From assembly GCA_035515475.1 (NCBI GenBank), contig DATJBF010000027.1:112612-176611 (forward strand): 64,000 nt of DNA, read 5' to 3'. The stretch comes from DATJBF01 sp035515475 (GTDB lineage Bacteria > Verrucomicrobiota > Verrucomicrobiia > Palsa-1439). How positions within the stretch are numbered: position 1 is the stretch's first letter; every line of letters starts with the position of its first letter. The translations under genes and the position numbers were made by a program. Shown piece after piece: positions 1 to 8,033 of the stretch. Under the pieces are notes generated by a model. It had not been told where the DNA came from and ran no database searches. It saw only the letters and a program-made list of their open reading frames with translations.

Positions 1-232
1 TCGTCGCGCGTCCATAAGTGAACTCCGACCGGGGCAGAGTCACCACCCGCGCGCCGTATTCCCGGCAAACCGCTGGCGTGTTGTCTTCCGACTCGTTGTC
101 CACGACCACAATTTCCCAGGCGAATCCGCATTGCTGGGCCTTCAGGGCCTCGAACACCTGCCGCAGGCTCTTCGCCTCATTCCGGCAGCGGATGACCACG
201 GACAACTTGATGTGTTCCCCGACCTGAGTCAT
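1..232 (-). CDS. Family 2 glycosyltransferase, N-terminal part (runs off the left edge)
   Basis: The 77 visible codons read as the start of a GT2 enzyme with a GT-A fold. LSVVIRCRNEAKSLRQV is the first Rossmann strand and helix, and EIVVVDNESEDNT is the nucleotide-binding VDxxSxDxT region. The DxD metal motif and acceptor domain lie outside the window. The ATG (232-230) overlaps the TGA of the upstream dehydrogenase gene as ATGA, so the two are probably translationally coupled. As the last visible gene of the nonulosonate operon it could be the transferase that uses the CMP-sugar, but GT2 enzymes more often use UDP- or dTDP-sugars, so that role is inference. The frame is too short to appear among long ORFs but is clear on the minus strand. 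Confidence 0.85.
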   Translation of the reverse strand, partial: MTQVGEHIKLSVVIRCRNEAKSLRQVFEALKAQQCGFAWEIVVVDNESEDNTPAVCREYGARVVTLPRSEFTYGRAT

Positions 233-1236
233 GCCGGATGCACCTCGCTGGCGGGCAACGGGGACAGCACGACCTGCTTCGTCGAGAACAGGTCGTACAG
301 TTTCCGGGCCATATGCAATTCCGTCTTCTCCATGGATTCCGACGTGCACCCGCCAATGTGCGGGCTGAGCAACAGGTTGTCGTGTTCGCGCGCGTAGCGC
401 ACCAGCGGGTGATTCCCCATGCCCGTCGAGTGTTCGTCGGTGAGAACGTCCAGAGCCGCGCCGTTAAGTTGACCCGATTGCAGTGCTTCCAGCAGCGCTC
501 CCTCGTCCACCAACTCCCCGCGCGAGGTATTCACGAACCACGCGCCCCGCTTCATCTGCGCAAAATGTTCCCGGCCGAAGAACCCTGTCGTCTCCGCATA
601 CAGATTCACATGCATACTGACGATGTCCGCCTGCTGCAACAGTTCCGTCAACGGGACCACCTGCACCCCGGGATCCACGTCCGTCGTCCAGACATGCGGG
701 TCGCTGGCCAACACCCGCGTCTCGAACGCCAACAACAGCCGCGAAACAATCCTTCCCAATCGTCCATAGCCGATGATTCCCACGGTTTTCCCGGACAACT
801 CGGTCCCCCGGAACCGGTCCCGACTCCAACCGCCACCGATGACGTGAGACTTGGCCTCGGGTATGTGACGGATCAACGCCAGGATCAATCCGACGGTGTG
901 CTCGGCCGTCGCGCGAACGTTTTTCAGGAACTCGGTTTCGCCCCGCAACGAAAGGACCCGGATCCCTCGTCGCGCCGCCTCTTCCAGGTCGATGTGGTTC
1001 AAACCCGTCGTAGGCGTGACGATCACCTTGAGCCGGGGCGCGCATTCCATCAACTCCTCGTCGATTTGGTGGCGCAACCGCACCCACAGCACGTCGACCG
1101 GCGCCACGGTGTGCAACAACTCCGACCGATCGAGATCGCCGAGCACAACCCGGCCGAGCCGACGCAACAGGGCGGCGGCATCCTTGGAGAACCCGGTCGA
1201 CTCCGAAACGAGAATGAGAGGTTTAGACACGGCCAT
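229..1236 (-). CDS. D-isomer-specific 2-hydroxyacid dehydrogenase (SerA-like)
   Basis: A 335-residue protein of the phosphoglycerate dehydrogenase-like family, which interconverts 2-hydroxyacids and 2-oxoacids with NAD(P). The Rossmann motif GYGRLG is at 156-161. The catalytic triad is visible: Arg239 in NTSRGELVDEGAL, Glu268 in LDVLTDEHS and His293 in SPHIGG. Length is normal for the short form without an ACT domain. The start overlaps the end of neuA by 14 bases and the stop overlaps the next gene as ATGA, so it belongs to the nonulosonate operon. The substrate is unknown. Since NeuB consumes phosphoenolpyruvate and makes a 2-keto acid sugar, a role with a 3-deoxy-2-keto acid or a related small acid is possible but unproven. 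Confidence 0.9.
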   Translation of the reverse strand: MAVSKPLILVSESTGFSKDAAALLRRLGRVVLGDLDRSELLHTVAPVDVLWVRLRHQIDEELMECAPRLKVIVTPTTGLNHIDLEEAARRGIRVLSLRGETEFLKNVRATAEHTVGLILALIRHIPEAKSHVIGGGWSRDRFRGTELSGKTVGIIGYGRLGRIVSRLLLAFETRVLASDPHVWTTDVDPGVQVVPLTELLQQADIVSMHVNLYAETTGFFGREHFAQMKRGAWFVNTSRGELVDEGALLEALQSGQLNGAALDVLTDEHSTGMGNHPLVRYAREHDNLLLSPHIGGCTSESMEKTELHMARKLYDLFSTKQVVLSPLPASEVHPA

Positions 1237-1924
1237 GGAACTTCAGCAATTGCTCCGCAAGAAACAGGTCGAACGGCCCATCAATGTTGCACGCGCGACC
1301 GGGCGGAATGATCCAAGCCCGGCAATCGCACCCCTTGACGGAATTGCCCTTCATGAGGACATCCCGGCGGGTCAGGTAGATCGAACCCTCCCGGAGATAG
1401 AGCGGCGGCAAGTCCTGACGCCGCTGACCTTCCGACTTCTCGGCGAAGGGTGGATCGACGACCCGTCCGTCCGCACCAATGAATTTCATCCGGGCCGGAT
1501 GTTTTTCCCCTACCGCCACGAACGAAATCACCGAATCGGCGCCCGTTTCTTCGAGCAATTGGATGGCGCCGTCAATATCGGACGGTAGCCGCAACGGGTT
1601 CGTCGGCTGCAGGGTGAGGATGGCATCATAGATGGATCTCGCCTGTTCCAATTTTCGAACCACGTCCTGAAGCACCGGTACGTGCGGTGTGTCGTCCCGG
1701 GCCAATTCCGCGGGACGCATGAACGGCACTTCCAGCCCGCAGCGGCGACCGACTTCGGCAATCTCTGGGTCCTCGGTGCTGAGGACGACACGCGTCAGGC
1801 GTTTCGCGCGCAGCGCGGCCTCAGCGGTGTATTGCAGCAGCGGTTTGCCGCCGAGCAGTTGAATGTTCTTGCGCGGGAGCCCCTTGGAGCCACCCCGCGC
1901 CGTTACGATGCCAAGGACTTGCAT
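1223..1924 (-). CDS. neuA: Acylneuraminate (nonulosonate) cytidylyltransferase
   Basis: A 233-residue cytoplasmic enzyme that activates a nonulosonic acid with CTP to give the CMP-sugar and pyrophosphate. The N-terminal signature ARGGSKGLPRKN is at residues 9-20, where the Arg and Lys bind the triphosphate. LTLQPTNPLR follows around residue 97 and is typical of NeuA/PseF/LegF. Length fits the single-domain form. The start overlaps the end of neuC by 22 bases and the stop overlaps the dehydrogenase start. Whether the sugar is Neu5Ac, legionaminate or another nonulosonate cannot be decided from this gene alone. Confidence 0.93.
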   Translation of the reverse strand: MQVLGIVTARGGSKGLPRKNIQLLGGKPLLQYTAEAALRAKRLTRVVLSTEDPEIAEVGRRCGLEVPFMRPAELARDDTPHVPVLQDVVRKLEQARSIYDAILTLQPTNPLRLPSDIDGAIQLLEETGADSVISFVAVGEKHPARMKFIGADGRVVDPPFAEKSEGQRRQDLPPLYLREGSIYLTRRDVLMKGNSVKGCDCRAWIIPPGRACNIDGPFDLFLAEQLLKFHGRV

Positions 1925-3162
1925 GGAACCCCGTTGCGATCCAAGATGATCCCGCCGTTCCCGTTGGTCTCCCCGTTGGCGGAACCGTTTCCGTTCGATT
2001 GATAAATGTAATGCAAACGCTTTTGAATGTACGGGTTGAGATGGGCCAGCGCATCCGCAATGCGTTCGGACACATAGCCGTCACCGTACAATGAACTGGG
2101 CGGATACCGGCCATGTTGGAGTTGGGCGCGGACGGCGGCCGTGATCGCGCCGCTGTCGGGCACGACGGGCATGACGTGGACGTCGGTTTCGCGCCCTTCC
2201 TGGCGATTCCCGACCAGCACCACCGGCGTGCCGAAATAGCTGGCGTCACGCACGAAGCTGCTCGAATTTCCCACCGCGCACGCCGTCGTGGCGAGAACCC
2301 GTTGATAGTCCTCGGGCGCCACGTTGATCAGGGTGCGCAGCCAGTTCGGCTTGACTTCCGTCCGGAACACGCGAATCGCCTTCGAGACGTGGTCTGAACC
2401 CGCATCGATGTTCGGCCAGAGCAGAAGCGTTTGCTCCTTCAGTTCGGCCAACGCCCTGAGGAGTTCTTCAATCTGCGTCACCTCCCCGCCGTATTGAGTC
2501 GTGGTCGGATGAAACACCACCAGCAGGAAGGGACGCGTGAGATCGAGTCGGGCGCCGCTGCCGCGTCCGTTAATGACCTCATCGCGGAGCGTGCGGTCCA
2601 AGGTCCGGGCAATATCGCTGCTGGGACATCCGACGGAGAGAATGGTGTCGGGATGCTCGCCCATGCGCAGCAGGTACTCGGCGGAGCGCTGCGTACTCGG
2701 GAAATGAAACTGCGCGAACTTGGTGATGGCGTGACGCGCGCTTTCATCGATCGACCCGGACACCTCGCCACCCTGAATGTGCCCGATGCAAATGTTCATG
2801 TACCCGGCCGCAACGGCGGCGGCCAACGCTTCGTACCGATCTCCAATCAGGAGCACCACGTCGGGCCGCAACCGTTGATATGCGCTGGCAAACTCCACCA
2901 CACCGAAGCCGACCGACTTGGCCATCGTGGCCGGGGTCGAGCCTTCCAGTTCGATGTAGATTTCACCATCCACGGGGAACCCGTCCTGTTTGACGATGCG
3001 CACGGGCAGATCGAACCGTTCGAGAACCATGGTGCCACTGGCCAGAACCTGCAATTGCAGGTCGGGATGCGCCGCAATCGAGTGCATCACGGGCTTCATC
3101 CGACCGTAATTGGCCCGGTCAACCAGGACGACGCACACTTTCCGGGGTTCTTTCTTACTCAA
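1903..3162 (-). CDS. neuC: UDP-N-acetylglucosamine 2-epimerase (hydrolysing), NeuC/LegG type
   Basis: A 419-residue GT-B-fold enzyme that converts a UDP-HexNAc to free ManNAc or a ManNAc derivative plus UDP, the first committed step to nonulosonates. Visible motifs are GDRYE at 107-111, HIQGGE at 128-133, the DESARH stretch at 139-144, and GNSSSFVRDA in the C-terminal half for UDP binding. The body matches the family's usual 370-390 residues. The last 35 residues form an Asn/Gly-rich, low-complexity tail (SNGNGSANGETNGNGG) that is not part of the fold and overlaps the neuA start. UDP-GlcNAc and UDP-diacetylbacillosamine hydrolases cannot be separated by eye, so LegG remains possible. Confidence 0.92.
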   Translation of the reverse strand: MSKKEPRKVCVVLVDRANYGRMKPVMHSIAAHPDLQLQVLASGTMVLERFDLPVRIVKQDGFPVDGEIYIELEGSTPATMAKSVGFGVVEFASAYQRLRPDVVLLIGDRYEALAAAVAAGYMNICIGHIQGGEVSGSIDESARHAITKFAQFHFPSTQRSAEYLLRMGEHPDTILSVGCPSSDIARTLDRTLRDEVINGRGSGARLDLTRPFLLVVFHPTTTQYGGEVTQIEELLRALAELKEQTLLLWPNIDAGSDHVSKAIRVFRTEVKPNWLRTLINVAPEDYQRVLATTACAVGNSSSFVRDASYFGTPVVLVGNRQEGRETDVHVMPVVPDSGAITAAVRAQLQHGRYPPSSLYGDGYVSERIADALAHLNPYIQKRLHYIYQSNGNGSANGETNGNGGIILDRNGVPCKSLAS

Positions 3163-4198
3163 GGTGCTCCTCCAAAATCAGCGCGTCCGCCGCGCGCGCC
3201 ACGCGAAGTCTTCGGTTGATAACCAAGCCCAGCTTCTCCTCCGAAAGGCCGTAACCCGGCTTCTTCACCGTCAGGTGCTCCTCCTGCAACACGGTGCCCG
3301 CCGGCAAATCCATGCGCGCGACAATGCTCCTGCCGAACTGGCGGCGCAACGGCTGCAATTCCGCGGCCAGGGAATCCTTGTCGACGGGGTTGGCTTTCAT
3401 GCGCTCGATGAACCGCACCCCATCAACCAATTGCTTCAGTTCGGCCGTCGTGACCGAGGCGGGCACATCCGGGCCGTGCATTTCGCGACTCAGAGTTACG
3501 TGCACCTCCAGTACCGATATACCCATGGCGACCGCGGCCAGCCCCGGGTAAATCACGCCCGAGTGATCGGATAGTCCGACGGCGGCCTGGTATCGCTCGC
3601 GGAAAACCGGTATCAGATTCAGCCCCACCTTTTCGGGCGGGCACGGATACGCCGTCGTGCATTGCATCACGACCAGGGGCAACTGGCGGGACTTGATCTG
3701 CGCCACCGCGCGGTCAATCTCATCGAGCGCGCTCATCCCCGTGGAGAGAAACACGGGCAACTTCGTATCGGCCATCCGCTCGAACATCACGGACCCGCCG
3801 ACCTCACCCGAGGCCACCTTCCACGCCACGGTGCCAACTCGCTTGAGGAGTTCCACGGCTTCCACCGAAAACGGCGAACTGAGAAACAGCAGTCCGCGTT
3901 CGTCGGCGTGGCGCTTCAATTCAATCCACTGATTCTCGGTGAATTCCATTCGCTTCCAGTAGGCGTACCGATTCTCGTCTTGCGGACTGAACTTCACCCG
4001 CCACGGTTCGGCGGGCGTGCTCTCCGCCGCCGCGATGTGGGTCTGAAACTTGACGACGTCGGCCCCCGCGCTGGCAATCGCATCGATGAACGCGTGCGCG
4101 AGTCCCAAGCTCCCGTCGTGGGCCTGGGCGATTTCACCGACGATCAGACAGCGGTTGTTATCGAAGTTGAGCCCGGATTTATTGGGGCCAAACGGCAT
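3155..4198 (-). CDS. neuB: N-acetylneuraminate (nonulosonate) synthase
   Basis: Condenses a ManNAc-type sugar with phosphoenolpyruvate to give the nine-carbon acid. An N-terminal TIM barrel (IVGEIAQAHDGS, ADVVKFQTH, KVASGEVG, VVMQCTTAYPCP, VGLSDHSG) is followed by a C-terminal SAF/antifreeze-like domain (RRQFGRSIVARMDLPAG onward), which is the standard NeuB architecture. I chose the ATG at 4198, giving 347 residues, the family's normal length. The frame is open back to a TTG at 4264, which would add 22 residues and overlap the permease gene. The stop overlaps the neuC start by 8 bases. The gene sits between an exporter permease and NeuC, so substrate and product genes are adjacent. Confidence 0.93.
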   Translation of the reverse strand: MPFGPNKSGLNFDNNRCLIVGEIAQAHDGSLGLAHAFIDAIASAGADVVKFQTHIAAAESTPAEPWRVKFSPQDENRYAYWKRMEFTENQWIELKRHADERGLLFLSSPFSVEAVELLKRVGTVAWKVASGEVGGSVMFERMADTKLPVFLSTGMSALDEIDRAVAQIKSRQLPLVVMQCTTAYPCPPEKVGLNLIPVFRERYQAAVGLSDHSGVIYPGLAAVAMGISVLEVHVTLSREMHGPDVPASVTTAELKQLVDGVRFIERMKANPVDKDSLAAELQPLRRQFGRSIVARMDLPAGTVLQEEHLTVKKPGYGLSEEKLGLVINRRLRVARAADALILEEHLE

Positions 4199-4247
4199 AG
4201 CTGGTTGCGGGTTCACTGGTAACTGCAGGAGCGTGAGCTGATTTACG

Positions 4248-5195
4248 TCACACGACGTCGGCAAACGTCCGTTCCATGCGGCGGAAGTACAGGGCGCCGC
4301 TGACCAGCAGCGCCAGCGCGGTGGCCGAAGACGCGATCAGAATTGTTCCTGGATGGGTCTTTGTGCCCAGCAACCCCCACCGGAAGCCTTCCACCACACC
4401 GGCGATGGGATTCAGCCCGTACAACGTGCGCCAGGGCTGATGTAGCAGACTGCTGGGATACGCAATCGGCGTGGCGAACATCCAAAACTGCGTCAGAAAC
4501 GGCACCACGTACTTCACGTCGCGGTACTCAACATTCAGCGCCGAAAGCCACAGACCGACGCCCAGAGAGGTCACCAACGTGAGCAGGACAAAAAACGGAA
4601 CCCAAACGACGTTGATCGTCGGCACGATTCGGAAATACAACATCATCGCCAACATGATGGCGAAGGCGATCAGGAAATCCACCACGCCCGAAAACAGGCT
4701 GGAGATCGGGATGACGAGCCGCGGGAAATAGACCTTCTTGATCAGGTTGGAGCTGCCCACCAAACTGTTTGACGACTGCGTCAGTCCGTACACGAACAGC
4801 GTCCATGGTACCAAGGCCGTGAAGCTGAAGATCGGATAGGGAACTCCATCGGAAGGAATCCGGGCCAGGTGACCAAAGAAAATGCTGAAAATCACCATCG
4901 TGAAGACGGGCTGAATGATCGCCCACGCCGCCCCCAAGGCCGTCTGCTTGTACCGAATCTTGATGTCGCGCCAGGTCAGAAAGTAGAGCAACTCGCGATA
5001 CTCCCACAGTTCGTACAACTTGAGCGACACCCAACCTTTGGACGGTTGGAGACGCACGAAATGCCCGGTTGTCGCCGGAATCGCGCCTCCGCCTTGGACT
5101 ACGGAATCCGCCATGTTCTGAATCGTAAGGAGATTGGTCGAATCAATGGACGGACAGGCCGCGGCTGATTTCGATTCCGGGCAAGCTGCCGCCAT
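4248..5195 (-). CDS. ABC-2 type polysaccharide exporter permease (Wzm-like), without an adjacent ATPase
   Basis: An inner-membrane permease of the Wzm/TagG/RfbA type that moves lipid-linked polysaccharide across the membrane with a Wzt-like ATPase. The cytoplasmic N-terminal helix (YRELLYFLTWRDIKIRYKQT) is the family hallmark. About six hydrophobic segments follow, and the C-terminus ends YFRRMERTFADVV. It is a close paralogue of the permease at 42795-43688, with the same hallmark and the same end. No ATPase lies in this operon, so it probably borrows one of the two Wzt-like subunits near 43.7-46.9 kb. The ATG at 5195 has an AGGA about 10 bases upstream. An internal ATG at 5114 gives an N-terminus closer in length to the paralogue. 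It is the first gene of the nonulosonate operon. Confidence 0.92.
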   Translation of the reverse strand: MAAACPESKSAAACPSIDSTNLLTIQNMADSVVQGGGAIPATTGHFVRLQPSKGWVSLKLYELWEYRELLYFLTWRDIKIRYKQTALGAAWAIIQPVFTMVIFSIFFGHLARIPSDGVPYPIFSFTALVPWTLFVYGLTQSSNSLVGSSNLIKKVYFPRLVIPISSLFSGVVDFLIAFAIMLAMMLYFRIVPTINVVWVPFFVLLTLVTSLGVGLWLSALNVEYRDVKYVVPFLTQFWMFATPIAYPSSLLHQPWRTLYGLNPIAGVVEGFRWGLLGTKTHPGTILIASSATALALLVSGALYFRRMERTFADVV

Positions 5196-5546
5196 TGACG
5201 GTCACATCCTGTAAAATGCGACCGCCTTCAGATCCGCCTTCGCGGCTTTCTGTTTGGATACAGCGCTCCACTCCTGTCCGTACGTGGGACTGATGGAGTA
5301 CATCCTTCTGCTCCTCGCCCTGAGGCACCAGACGGCGTCCCGATTGCCTCTGGGCGCGGCTCGTGATGCGACTGCCCTGCGCTTGAATCAGGCGGGAGAG
5401 CGGCACGCTATCAACGGGCCGCTACCAGGTCCTGCCAGCTCACCTTTTTGTTCTATAGGTAACCACACCGCTCTGATTCGCGTCGATAGTTAGCGCCCTG
5501 TATGCCAATAAACGTAAGGGTTGTAGGTCGACCACCCCCCGGCGAG

Positions 5547-5573
5547 CTAACTCGCACGCGCATCATGAGTTAG
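5547..5573. repeat. Inverted repeat CTAACTC / GAGTTAG
   Basis: CTAACTC at 5547-5553 is the exact reverse complement of GAGTTAG at 5567-5573, with 13 bases between. It lies in the divergent promoter region and could be a regulator site or a small hairpin. It has no T-run after it, so it does not look like a terminator. Confidence 0.4.
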
Positions 5574-5808
5574 TGAGGAAATCGAAAAGCGGAACCAGGC
5601 GTTTCTCTCTAAAATGCGACGCTCCCTGACCCGACTTGTGTCCCGCGCGCGTTACATCCTGAACATGAGTGTGCGACGCGGTGAACACTGGTTACCGACA
5701 CTGATTCCTACTTTCCTGGTCCGGCGGCGTTCCGGGTTACCACAATTACATGTCTGGTTCGTTGTAGAACTGCGAGTCGCGACAGCGCCTGACATGTTCA
5801 TCGTGACA

Positions 5809-5823
5809 ATTTTCGACGAAAAT
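5809..5823. promoter_or_regulatory. Perfect palindrome ATTTTCGACGAAAAT, candidate operator
   Basis: Two 7-base arms (ATTTTCG and CGAAAAT) flank a single central A. The site is 61 bases upstream of the BY-kinase ATG at 5885. Its position and symmetry fit a dimeric repressor or activator site. No regulator gene is adjacent, and the link to regulation is inference. Confidence 0.4.
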
Positions 5824-5884
5824 GCCGCCGCCGTTTGCAATCGCCGTGAAGACTCGCTATTGTACTGGGCTGCAGCCATCATCT

Positions 5885-8023
5885 ATGTTTGACGACGACT
5901 ACCAACAGCCGGAAGAAACGGGTCTATCTTCCTTTGATTGGCGGAATGTCTTCTACATTCTTCTCGAACATTCCAAGCTGATCGCCCTGTGCCTGATCGT
6001 CTCGACCGGGCTCGCGGTGGTCTATCTCAGCCGCGCGCCGGTGATTTATGCCGCTTCCGCCGTCCTGAAGTTCGAGACCGGAAAGCCGAAGATACTGGAT
6101 ATCGAAGGCGTGGTGGCAGACGACTACGACAGCGAGGACGCGGTCAACGAGAAGGTGAACGAGATCGGGCAACTGCTGAAGAACCGGACCATCCTGGCGC
6201 GCGTCATCGCCACGAACAATTTGGCCACCGACCCGCGGTTCGTCGATCGTCCGGTCAGAAATCCGACCGCACTGGCCGCGCTCGCGGGAAGATTATCGGG
6301 GATGGTCCACGTGCAATTGCGCAAGGGAACCCATCTGATCGATATCACCGTCGAGCACACCGACCCGCGGTTGACAGCGCAGTTGGCCAACTCTTTTGTC
6401 GACGAGTTGCTCCGGCAGAATGCGGAGTCCTACAAGACCGCTTCCCAACTCGCAGCCACTTTCCTCGCTGAGGAGGCGCAGCAACTCCAGCACAAGTTGA
6501 ATGATGCCGAGGCCAAATTGCAAACGTACAAGGACCAATCGCTGTCCCTCGAGCAACAGCAGGCTATCGTGGCTGAAAACCTCAAGAGCGTGAACGAGAA
6601 GGTGGAATCCGCCAAAGCGGAACGCGTCCGGCTCGAAACCGAATATCGGTCGGTCAAAGACACGGGAGACGACGTCTCGAAACTGCTCGAACTGCCGGAG
6701 ATTGCCGCGGATCCAAGCGTGTCGGCCGCCCGCGCCGGCATCGCGCATCAAACAGTCGAGTTCGCCAACATCAAGCAGGTGTTCTTGCCGAAACACCCCA
6801 CGTACATCCAAGCACAAGGCAAACTCGATGAACTCGAGCAGGTACTGTCAAACGCCGCCCTCCGAGCGGCCCAGATGGCGCGCGCGACGTACGAGAACGC
6901 CCGGTCGCATGAATTGGCGCTCACCAAGGAATTGGACAAGCAGGAAGCCGAAGCCCAGCAGCTGAACAAACAGTTCGTTCCCTACAACGTGCTCCTCCGC
7001 GACATCGAGCAATACCGCGCGCTGTACGATTCCGTGGTGAAACGGATGGGAGAAACCACCATCGCCGGCAACCTGGACACGCAACGGATTCAGGTCTTTC
7101 AAACGGCGGAAGTGCCGAAGACGCCGATCAAACCCAACAAGGTTCGCGTGCTGGCGCTGGGGTTGATGGCCGGACTGGGATGCGGACTGATGCTGGCGTT
7201 GGGGCGCGGCATGTTCGATGATTCGCTCAAGACCCTGACCGAAGCCGAACAGGTTCTGAAGATGCCCGTGCTCAGCACCATCCCGCAAATCCCAACGGTC
7301 GAGACGGGCGAAAAGAGAGTGGTGGTGGACGACGAGGGCCCGACATCCGGTGCGGAATCGTTCCGATTCTTGCGCACGTCGCTGTCACTGCAGAATCCGG
7401 AGAAACCACTGCGGACAGCCTTGTTCACGAGCTCCATGCCCGGCGAAGGCAAGACCTTCTGCGCCGTCAATTATGCCGTCAGCCTGGCCCAGCAGGGTCT
7501 GAGTACCGTGTTGATCGATTGCGACCTGCGCCGTCCGATGGTGGACGAGTTCTTCTGGGGTGAGAAGTCCGACCACTGGGGCGTCACGCAGTTCCTCAAT
7601 CGAAAGCAGAAGTTCGACGATATCGTGCAGGCCACCACCGTCGAAAATCTCTGGCTCGTGACCGCCGGCCCCTATTCGTCGAACGCGTCCGAGTTATTGG
7701 CCAAGTACCCGTTCAACCTCCTGTTGGAAGAGGCGCTCCGGCGGTTCGACCGCGTCGTGGTGGACTCGGCGCCGGTCTTTGGCGTGAGTGACACGTTGCT
7801 GCTGGTCGGCCATACCGATGTTGTTTGTCTGGTGGTCCGTGCCCGGCGCACGTCCAAGGCAACCGTCAGGCGGGCGGCCCAAGTACTCGAGCGGGCGGGC
7901 GCTCCCGCCTCGGGCGTAATCCTCAACGCGGTTCCGCGGACTCGCCGGGCCGCGTACGGCGATCCCTACTACGATTACGGGTATTATCCAAAGAGAGAGC
8001 GCGCCAGCGCCGAAAAGGCCTGA
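5885..8023 (+). CDS. Polysaccharide co-polymerase fused to a BY-type tyrosine kinase (Wzc/GumC-like)
   Basis: A 712-residue inner-membrane protein that sets polymer chain length and gates export. A Wzz domain starts after the first membrane helix (LIALCLIVSTGLAVVYLS), followed by a long periplasmic coiled-coil region rich in Glu, Gln and Leu (about residues 180-360). A second helix (VLALGLMAGLGCGLMLAL) leads to a cytoplasmic BY-kinase. Walker A is PGEGKT with Lys523, Walker A' is LIDCDLRRP, and the C-terminal tyrosine cluster is in DPYYDYGYYP. The ATG at 5885 (MFDDDYQQ) is preferred. The frame is open 21 codons further upstream, but that part reads as noise. The gene stands alone without a Wza partner next to it and is a paralogue of the kinase at 18466. 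Confidence 0.93.
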   Translation: MFDDDYQQPEETGLSSFDWRNVFYILLEHSKLIALCLIVSTGLAVVYLSRAPVIYAASAVLKFETGKPKILDIEGVVADDYDSEDAVNEKVNEIGQLLKNRTILARVIATNNLATDPRFVDRPVRNPTALAALAGRLSGMVHVQLRKGTHLIDITVEHTDPRLTAQLANSFVDELLRQNAESYKTASQLAATFLAEEAQQLQHKLNDAEAKLQTYKDQSLSLEQQQAIVAENLKSVNEKVESAKAERVRLETEYRSVKDTGDDVSKLLELPEIAADPSVSAARAGIAHQTVEFANIKQVFLPKHPTYIQAQGKLDELEQVLSNAALRAAQMARATYENARSHELALTKELDKQEAEAQQLNKQFVPYNVLLRDIEQYRALYDSVVKRMGETTIAGNLDTQRIQVFQTAEVPKTPIKPNKVRVLALGLMAGLGCGLMLALGRGMFDDSLKTLTEAEQVLKMPVLSTIPQIPTVETGEKRVVVDDEGPTSGAESFRFLRTSLSLQNPEKPLRTALFTSSMPGEGKTFCAVNYAVSLAQQGLSTVLIDCDLRRPMVDEFFWGEKSDHWGVTQFLNRKQKFDDIVQATTVENLWLVTAGPYSSNASELLAKYPFNLLLEEALRRFDRVVVDSAPVFGVSDTLLLVGHTDVVCLVVRARRTSKATVRRAAQVLERAGAPASGVILNAVPRTRRAAYGDPYYDYGYYPKRERASAEKA

Positions 8024-8033
8024 CCCGTTCAGG
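8019..8033. repeat. Small hairpin holding both convergent stop codons
   Basis: CCTGA at 8019-8023 and TCAGG at 8029-8033 are exact reverse complements around a five-base loop. The TGA of the plus-strand BY-kinase and the TGA of the minus-strand PPTase both lie in the arms. The stem is only five base pairs without a T-run, so a terminator role is weak. Confidence 0.4.

Larger units (their letters stand above)
5196..5884. promoter_or_regulatory. Divergent intergenic region between the nonulosonate operon and the first BY-kinase
   Basis: About 690 bases with no ORF that reads like a protein. The short frames here have no recognisable motifs and unlike composition. The stretch must carry the promoters of both divergent transcripts. 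It contains two inverted repeats, listed separately, and a weak plus-strand promoter-like pair: TTGCAA at 5835-5840 and TATTGT at 5858-5863, 17 bases apart, each matching four of six consensus positions. The AT content is visibly higher between 5420 and 5880 than in the flanking genes. Confidence 0.55.

Noticed and set aside
238..1311. Long plus-strand ORF opposite the dehydrogenase gene
   Set aside because: It is a high-GC shadow of the real minus-strand gene. Its translation is Arg/Gln/His-rich without motifs.
5614..5892. 92-codon plus-strand ORF before the BY-kinase
   Set aside because: No motif or ribosome-binding site was seen, and it overlaps the likely promoter and palindrome.
8019..8033. 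Bidirectional terminator between the BY-kinase and PPTase genes
   Set aside because: Only five base pairs and no T-run on either strand, so it is kept as a small hairpin only.
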